From assembly GCF_028023555.1 (NCBI RefSeq), contig NZ_JAQIOY010000010.1:86936-150935 (forward strand): a DNA stretch of 64,000 bases. Direction: 5' to 3'. Shown piece after piece: positions 59,750 through 64,000 of the stretch. The DNA comes from Thalassococcus_A lentus (GTDB lineage: Bacteria > Pseudomonadota > Alphaproteobacteria > Rhodobacterales > Rhodobacteraceae). The position numbers and the translations under genes are program-made. How positions within the stretch are numbered: the first letter of the stretch is position 1; each line of letters begins with the position of its first letter. The notes beneath the pieces were generated by a model that saw only the letters and a list, made by a program, of their open reading frames with translations, ran no database searches and was not told the DNA's origin.

Positions 59750-60322
59750 TTAGAGCCGGGGGGCAGGGCGCGCAGCGTCACGGTCTGATTTGGAAATGAC
59801 GACAGGGGCAACAACAGGTGCGCCCGACTCGTCAAAGAATGGCGTGTCGCGCCAATTGCCAGTGATCCGGGCGCCCAACACTCTGCACAAAATGGCCAAA
59901 CCGGTTGCCGCAAAGCCATGTTCCTTCACGGGCGGGTTCGCGGCTTTGGTTTGCACATGCGCTGTCACGGGCCCCAGTGAGCCGTATCCGGCAGGCAGAA
60001 CCATCCCGGAAAATGAGAATTTTGGTGTTTTGACGGTATTGGCAAATGGTGTGCCGCAGCATCCTGCATGCCAGCGGAACAGACCATTCGGGCCAAGCTG
60101 CATCAGCGCCAGATGTTCAGGGCCTTGGGTTATTTTCATGTTGGACGGCGTGGTTTGAAAGATCTCGGTTCCACCGCTGGCGTCGAGATAGTCCGCAGCC
60201 CCGAGATGGCGCGCTGATGTCTGACAGTCCGCGCAATAGCAGGCGATGTGTTTGCCTGCTTTGCCATCAAGGATTCGCCATTCCATGGCCCCGCATTTGC
60301 AGGAAAAGTCGAGATCAGTCAT
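59750..60322 (-). CDS. DUF6151 / GFA-like zinc protein
   Basis: 190 residues. Cys-rich: CKCGAMEW near the start, HIACYCADCQTSARHLG, and HAGCCGTPFANT, the spacing of glutathione-dependent formaldehyde-activating (GFA/Mss4-like) zinc domains, closest to DUF6151. The C-terminal part has a hydrophobic segment (ATGLAILCRVLGARI). The start at 60322 has AAGGAG 7 nt upstream. Activity is unknown; a small-molecule thiol-adduct role would fit the fold. Confidence 0.83.
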   Translation of the reverse strand: MTDLDFSCKCGAMEWRILDGKAGKHIACYCADCQTSARHLGAADYLDASGGTEIFQTTPSNMKITQGPEHLALMQLGPNGLFRWHAGCCGTPFANTVKTPKFSFSGMVLPAGYGSLGPVTAHVQTKAANPPVKEHGFAATGLAILCRVLGARITGNWRDTPFFDESGAPVVAPVVISKSDRDAARPAPRL

Positions 60323-60454
60323 GGGCAATCTCCTTTTGGATATGTTTGTAACCTATTCGGGCTTGCAGCTAAGCGTAAGCGCCTTTGCGATGAAATTGGG
60401 GCCGGTGGTAAGACTTGAGCAGACATAAAACGCTGCTCACATCCGGGGAACACC

Positions 60455-60712
60455 ATGCAAACGCAAACAAACTCAGACACACCACTTTCCAAGCTCTGTC
60501 GTGCTTTGGTGGCCCTGTTGATTGCTGGGTTCTGGCCCGGTCGCTCCGCCGAAGAGATCGATGCCCAGATCGCGACGCTAGAGCCGGGGCAGCACAATTT
60601 GGTTTTGGGCGGGGTGTTGACCTTTACCGTGTTACTCGCGCTGTTCGCGCTCCAGTTCGGCCTGTTGGGCCTGACCGCTTTCCTGCTCGCGGTTCTGGCT
60701 ATCGTAGGCTGA
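60455..60712 (+). CDS. small two-helix membrane protein
   Basis: 85 residues. A short polar N-terminus, a hydrophobic helix (ALVALLIAGFWPG), a polar loop with EEIDAQIATLEPGQHN, then a second long hydrophobic segment (LVLGGVLTFTVLLALFALQFGLLGLTAFLLAVLAIVG). GGGGAA lies upstream of the ATG. Followed by a perfect terminator, which supports a real short transcript. Function unknown. Confidence 0.65.
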   Translation: MQTQTNSDTPLSKLCRALVALLIAGFWPGRSAEEIDAQIATLEPGQHNLVLGGVLTFTVLLALFALQFGLLGLTAFLLAVLAIVG

Positions 60713-60717
60713 CGTTT

Positions 60718-60755
60718 CGCCGCGCCCTAACCCCCAGGGCGCGGCGTTTTCGTTT
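60718..60755 (+). terminator. intrinsic terminator
   Basis: 11-bp perfect stem CGCCGCGCCCT (60718-60728) and AGGGCGCGGCG (60736-60746), then TTTTCGTTT. Confidence 0.88.
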
Positions 60756-60799
60756 GACGGCACCCAAGTTCCGGCGTTTGGTGCGCCGAGGAGGTGCCC

Positions 60800-61840
60800 A
60801 TGCAAATCATCAAAAACCCGCTTCGCGGAACCGGACTGCTTATTCCGGATATTCCCGTACCCAGCGATAACGCGGATGCGCCACGCGCGCTGCTGGCCCG
60901 GTGCCCTGCGCATGCGGAAACCCCATTGGCCCAATCCGCGCAGCTTGCCGCGCACATTGGGGCTGCAGAGGTCTTTGTCAAAGATGAACGAACCCGCATG
61001 GGTTTGGGCAGCTTCAAGGCTCTTGGCGCGGCCTATGTTATCGCACACCACGCTGCCGAGGCGGGCGGCGACATCCAGACCGCACTGGCGGGTCGGACCT
61101 ATGCCACTGCAAGCGCCGGGAACCATGGGCTTTCCGTCGCGGCCGGTGCCGCGCTGTTTGGCGCAAAGGCTGTGGTCTACCTGTCCGAAACCGTTCCCGA
61201 AGGCTTTGCCGCGCGTCTGCGTGCCAAAGGGGCCGAAGTTGTTCGGGCTGGCGCGGACTATGAGGCGTCGATGCAGGCTGCATTGCAGGCCGCCGACGCA
61301 AATGGCTGGATTTTGCTGAGCGATTCATCGTGGGAAGGATATACAGAGCTGCCCCATCGTCTGATGGAAGGCTATCTGGCCATGGCCGCTGAATGCACAG
61401 AGCAGATGGAAGCGCCCACGCATATCATGCTGCAGGCCGGTGTCGGTGGCTTGGCGGGGGCCTGCGCCGCACTGTTCCGGGCAGTTTGGGGCGATGGTCC
61501 CAAGATCGTGGTTGTCGAGCCGCAGGCGGCACCAGCGCTCTTCGAATCCATAAAGGCGGGCGAGGCGGTCGAGACCACTGGCCCTGTGTCGTGTATGGGG
61601 CGACTGGATTGCAAAGCGCCATCGCTGATTGCGTTGCGCGGTCTTGCACGGGATGCCGATCAGTTTGCTTTGATTTCCGAGGCGGAGGCAGAAACGGCAA
61701 TGCCACTATTGGCCGAAGCGGGTCTGGCCACCACGCCGTCTGGCGGTGCTGGCTTGGCCGCAGCACTTTGTGATCCTGCGCTTCTGGGAATTAATGCAGA
61801 GTCCCGGGTGCTGTGCATTCTCAGCGAAGAGCCGGAATAG
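60800..61840 (+). CDS. PLP-dependent lyase (diaminopropionate ammonia-lyase-like)
   Basis: 346 residues, fold type II PLP enzyme. The Schiff-base Lys is in MGLGSFKALGAAYV, the substrate loop is ASAGNHGLSVAAGAALFGAKAVVYLSE, and the phosphate loop is QAGVGGLAGACAAL; the C-terminal part has TPSGGAGLAAAL. These fit diaminopropionate ammonia-lyase/threonine dehydratase relatives, which eliminate ammonia from amino acids. GAGGAGG stands 5 nt before the ATG. The start of a three-gene operon with an M24 peptidase and an Asp/Glu racemase-like enzyme, so catabolism of an unusual amino acid or amide is likely. Confidence 0.85.
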   Translation: MQIIKNPLRGTGLLIPDIPVPSDNADAPRALLARCPAHAETPLAQSAQLAAHIGAAEVFVKDERTRMGLGSFKALGAAYVIAHHAAEAGGDIQTALAGRTYATASAGNHGLSVAAGAALFGAKAVVYLSETVPEGFAARLRAKGAEVVRAGADYEASMQAALQAADANGWILLSDSSWEGYTELPHRLMEGYLAMAAECTEQMEAPTHIMLQAGVGGLAGACAALFRAVWGDGPKIVVVEPQAAPALFESIKAGEAVETTGPVSCMGRLDCKAPSLIALRGLARDADQFALISEAEAETAMPLLAEAGLATTPSGGAGLAAALCDPALLGINAESRVLCILSEEPE

Positions 61841-61852
61841 AAAGGAAAGCCC

Positions 61853-62986
61853 ATGACGGTGTTTCCCGAAGCCGAATTTGAAAACCGTCTTGCACGCGCT
61901 CAGGCTGCGATGGGCAAGGCCGGATTTGACGCGCTCTTGCTGACGAGTGAGGCGGACGTGCGTTATTTCACCGGGTACCTTACCCGGTTTTGGGAGAGCC
62001 CGTCGCGGCCTTGGTTCCTCGTCATTCCCGCCTCTGGCAAACCAGTGGCCGTAATCCCGGCGATCGGCGGGGCATTGATGGCCAAGACCTGGATCGACGA
62101 CATTCGGACCTGGCCTGCGCCGACTCCGGGCGACGATGGCGTTACGCTGCTTGCCGAGTGTTTGCGGGAAATCGGCACAGAGCGCATCGCAATGCCCATG
62201 GGTTATGAGACGCAGCTTCGCATGCCGCTGCAGGACTTCCACCGTGTCCAAGACCTGATTGCTCCGATGCGGATCGATGCTGATGGGGGGCTGGTTGCAC
62301 TTTTGCGCGCGATCAAGTCTCAAGCTGAAGTTGCCTTGATCGAAACAGCCTGTGGGATTGCAGGCCGAGCCTTTGACCGGGTGGGCGAAATCGCGGGGCG
62401 TGGCACACCATTGTCCGATGTGTTCCGCAATTTCCAACGGCTCTGTCTCGAAGAGGGGGCCGACTGGGTGCCGTATCTGGCTGGGGGCGCAGGATCGCTG
62501 GGCTATGATGATGTGATTTCCCCGGCGACGCCCAGGCCTTTGCAGAGCGGAGATGTTCTGATGCTGGATACCGGCTTGGTGCATCAGGGATACTTTTGTG
62601 ACTACGACCGCAACTTTGTGGTTGGCCGGCCTGACCCGGCGGTTGCTGCAGGCTATCAACGCCTGCGTGAAGCAACGCAAGCTGGCCAAGAGGCCGCCCG
62701 TCCGGGGGCAACGGCGGCAGAGGTGTATCAGGCGATGCAGAATATCTGTCAGGCGGGCCCCGGGCGTTTGGGCCACGGGCTTGGGATGCAACTGACCGAG
62801 GGGCTGTCGTTGATTGCTGAGGATCACACGGTGCTAGAGCCGGGTATGGTCATCACGCTTGAACCCGGTGTTGATATCCCCGGTGGTGGCATCCTCGTTC
62901 ACGAAGATGATTTCGTTATTGAAGAGAACGGCGCGAGGCAACTCAGCCCGACGGCGCCAAGTAACCTTCCGGAGCTTCCGGCATGA
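61853..62986 (+). CDS. M24 family metallopeptidase (Xaa-Pro aminopeptidase/ectoine hydrolase-like)
   Basis: 377 residues, pita-bread fold. The N-terminal creatinase-type domain (FDALLLTSEADVRYFTGYLTRFWESPSRPWFLVI) is followed by the metal site: two Asp in LMLDTGLVHQGYFCDYDRNF, His in GRLGHGLGMQLTE, Glu in VITLEPGV, Glu in ILVHEDDFVIEE. The creatinase-type N-terminus recalls ectoine hydrolase (DoeA/EutD) as well as prolidases. 12 nt after the PLP gene; its stop overlaps the next start (ATGA). Substrate undecided. Confidence 0.87.
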   Translation: MTVFPEAEFENRLARAQAAMGKAGFDALLLTSEADVRYFTGYLTRFWESPSRPWFLVIPASGKPVAVIPAIGGALMAKTWIDDIRTWPAPTPGDDGVTLLAECLREIGTERIAMPMGYETQLRMPLQDFHRVQDLIAPMRIDADGGLVALLRAIKSQAEVALIETACGIAGRAFDRVGEIAGRGTPLSDVFRNFQRLCLEEGADWVPYLAGGAGSLGYDDVISPATPRPLQSGDVLMLDTGLVHQGYFCDYDRNFVVGRPDPAVAAGYQRLREATQAGQEAARPGATAAEVYQAMQNICQAGPGRLGHGLGMQLTEGLSLIAEDHTVLEPGMVITLEPGVDIPGGGILVHEDDFVIEENGARQLSPTAPSNLPELPA

Positions 62987-63732
62987 CTGCACCGTTTCCA
63001 TATGTTCTGGGCCCTGCGCTGGGCGAACGTGCCAATCTTGGCCTGATTGTTCTGCAAAGTGATGAAACTCTTGAACACGACTGTCGCAGGTTGTTTCCGC
63101 TGGATGGCGTGGCCCAATATGTCAGCCGGGTTCAGTCCGCACCCGAGGTCAGCCGCGAAACGCTGGCCGAGATGGAAGCCGATCTGCCACGCGCCGCAGG
63201 ACTGTTGCCACCGCCGGTGAACTTCGATGTGGTTGGCTATGGATGCACATCCGGAACGTCCGTCATCGGCGCCTGGCGGGTTGAGACGCTGGTGAAAACC
63301 GGGTGCAGCACGCGGGCGGTGACTAACCCTCTCAGCGCCTTGGTTGCGGCCTGTCAGGCGCTGGGCGTCCAACGTCTTGCATTGCTGTCACCCTATGTGG
63401 AGTCGGTTTCACATGGGTTGCGCGCCGCTGTGGCCGAACACGGGATCGAAACGCCCGTCTTTGGCTCTTTCGACGAAGAAGTGGAAACCCGTGTTGCCCG
63501 TATCGACGGGCCATCGGTTCACCAAGCCGCGCAGCAACTGGGCGAACAGGCCGATGTGGATGCAGTGTTCTTGTCCTGTACAAATCTTCGAACCCTCGAT
63601 GTCATCGCTCCGCTGGAACAGGCGCTGGGCAAACCGGTTCTGTCGTCCAATCAAGTGCTTGCCTGGCATATGATGCGATTGGCCGGACTACAGGATTCGC
63701 CCGCAGGCATGGGGCAGCTCTGGAAGGTCTGA
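62983..63732 (+). CDS. Asp/Glu racemase superfamily protein (EutA/maleate isomerase-like)
   Basis: 249 residues. Two catalytic-type Cys: FDVVGYGCTSGTSVIG and VDAVFLSCTNLRTLDVIAPLE, the arrangement of arylmalonate decarboxylase/maleate isomerase-like enzymes and of the ectoine-utilisation protein EutA. Symmetric alpha/beta halves. The start overlaps the M24 stop by 4 nt. With the PLP lyase and M24 hydrolase this forms an operon resembling parts of eut/doe clusters, but the deacetylase and cyclodeaminase genes are not seen. Confidence 0.85.
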   Translation: MTAPFPYVLGPALGERANLGLIVLQSDETLEHDCRRLFPLDGVAQYVSRVQSAPEVSRETLAEMEADLPRAAGLLPPPVNFDVVGYGCTSGTSVIGAWRVETLVKTGCSTRAVTNPLSALVAACQALGVQRLALLSPYVESVSHGLRAAVAEHGIETPVFGSFDEEVETRVARIDGPSVHQAAQQLGEQADVDAVFLSCTNLRTLDVIAPLEQALGKPVLSSNQVLAWHMMRLAGLQDSPAGMGQLWKV

Positions 63733-63897
63733 CGGGCAGGGAGGCGGACGCCATCGGCAACGAGGGTTTCCGATGCGCTCCCACTTGTATTCAAACCCGA
63801 CGCAACCCGTGCTCAAAATGTCGGATTTGCTGCGACTGGCGCTGGTATGCGGGGGTATGCCTTGGGCAAATACACGCCAGCCCTTAGGAAAGAAGCG
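63733..63897 (+). promoter_or_regulatory. structured leader upstream of fhs
   Basis: 165 nt with two possible hairpins. First: CATCGG (63752-63757) with CCGATG (63770-63775), outer arms GGGAG (63739-63743) and CTCCC (63778-63782). Second: CTGGCG (63836-63841) with CGCCAG (63875-63880), enclosing a direct repeat GGTATGC. The second one sits just before the ribosome site of fhs. Regulatory role not proven. Confidence 0.35.
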
Positions 63898-64000
63898 ATG
63901 TCTTACAAGTCTGATATTGAGATTGCGCGTGAAGCGCGGAAGCGTCCGATCCTTGAGATAGGAGAGAAGCTTGGGATTGGGTCTTCTGATCTTTTGCCTT
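63898..64000 (+). CDS. fhs: formate--tetrahydrofolate ligase, 5' end
   Basis: The first 34 residues only; the gene runs off the window. MSYKSDIEIAREARKRPILE and GEKLGIGSSDLLP match the strongly conserved N-terminus of formate--tetrahydrofolate ligase, which loads formate onto tetrahydrofolate with ATP. AGGAAAG lies about 6 nt before the ATG. In Rhodobacteraceae this enzyme feeds one-carbon metabolism, including from methylated osmolytes. Confidence 0.88.
   Translation, partial: MSYKSDIEIAREARKRPILEIGEKLGIGSSDLLP

Noticed and set aside
63733..63897. A definite ZTP or THF riboswitch call upstream of fhs
   Set aside because: Conserved segments occur in the wrong order and spacing; listed only as a low-confidence structured leader.

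Overview
The window looks like a chromosomal segment of a marine Rhodobacteraceae (Roseobacter-group) alphaproteobacterium. The evidence is gene content and order: a long nuo operon with alphaproteobacterial accessory ORFs (a DUF5333-type protein, a carboxymuconolactone-decarboxylase-like ORF, small lipoproteins), running directly into birA-coaX-rnj. It is supported by a single-cysteine DksA, DUF2927, DUF3179 and DUF6151 proteins, and Hint-domain and RTX-type small proteins. I saw no rRNA operon, transposase, phage gene or CRISPR array.

Region by region. (1) 1-12.4 kb: nuoG-nuoN on the + strand, with translationally coupled junctions and five accessory ORFs, closed by a strong terminator. (2) 12.4-16.4 kb: birA, coaX, rnj and gph, tightly packed. 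(3) 16.4-21.2 kb, minus strand: a DEAD-box RNA helicase, a periplasmic cupin, and two tandem related glycosyltransferases. (4) 21.4-26.5 kb: tgt, lon (with a heat-shock-type promoter), an HU protein with a Lys/Thr-rich tail, and tRNA-Val(CAC). (5) 26.6-29.7 kb: a glycosyltransferase and a LysR regulator lying between two nearly identical tRNA-Val genes (CAC and UAC). (6) 29.6-30.6 kb: soxR, a consensus-like SoxR operator, and two divergent, coupled small ORFs that I consider the most novel item here. (7) 30.6-38.9 kb: a VWA protein, a DUF2927 lipoprotein, a GNAT, an AEC transporter, a MoxR ATPase, dksA, a flavin monooxygenase and a DUF3179 protein. (8) 38.9-45.9 kb, mostly minus strand: a surface-glycan-like cluster with a FemAB/GNAT-like protein, three DVDEF-type glycosyltransferases (one fused to a degenerate sulfotransferase-like domain), an FkbM methyltransferase and a sulfotransferase. 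(9) 46-48.4 kb: a second MoxR/VWA (CoxD/CoxE-like) pair. (10) 48.5-60.7 kb: mixed single genes, including prfC, a Hint-domain protein, an SDR lacking the catalytic Tyr/Lys, an AlkC/AlkD-like HEAT protein, an M48 protease, a small RTX protein and purL. (11) 60.8-64 kb: a PLP lyase, M24 peptidase and Asp/Glu racemase operon, then the start of fhs.

A GC-rich intergenic repeat of about 46 bp occurs three times (12.45, 41.07 and 47.03 kb), each time next to the 5' end of a gene. Functional calls rest on motif recognition by eye. Start codons were chosen from Shine-Dalgarno spacing, overlap with the previous stop codon, and family N-termini.
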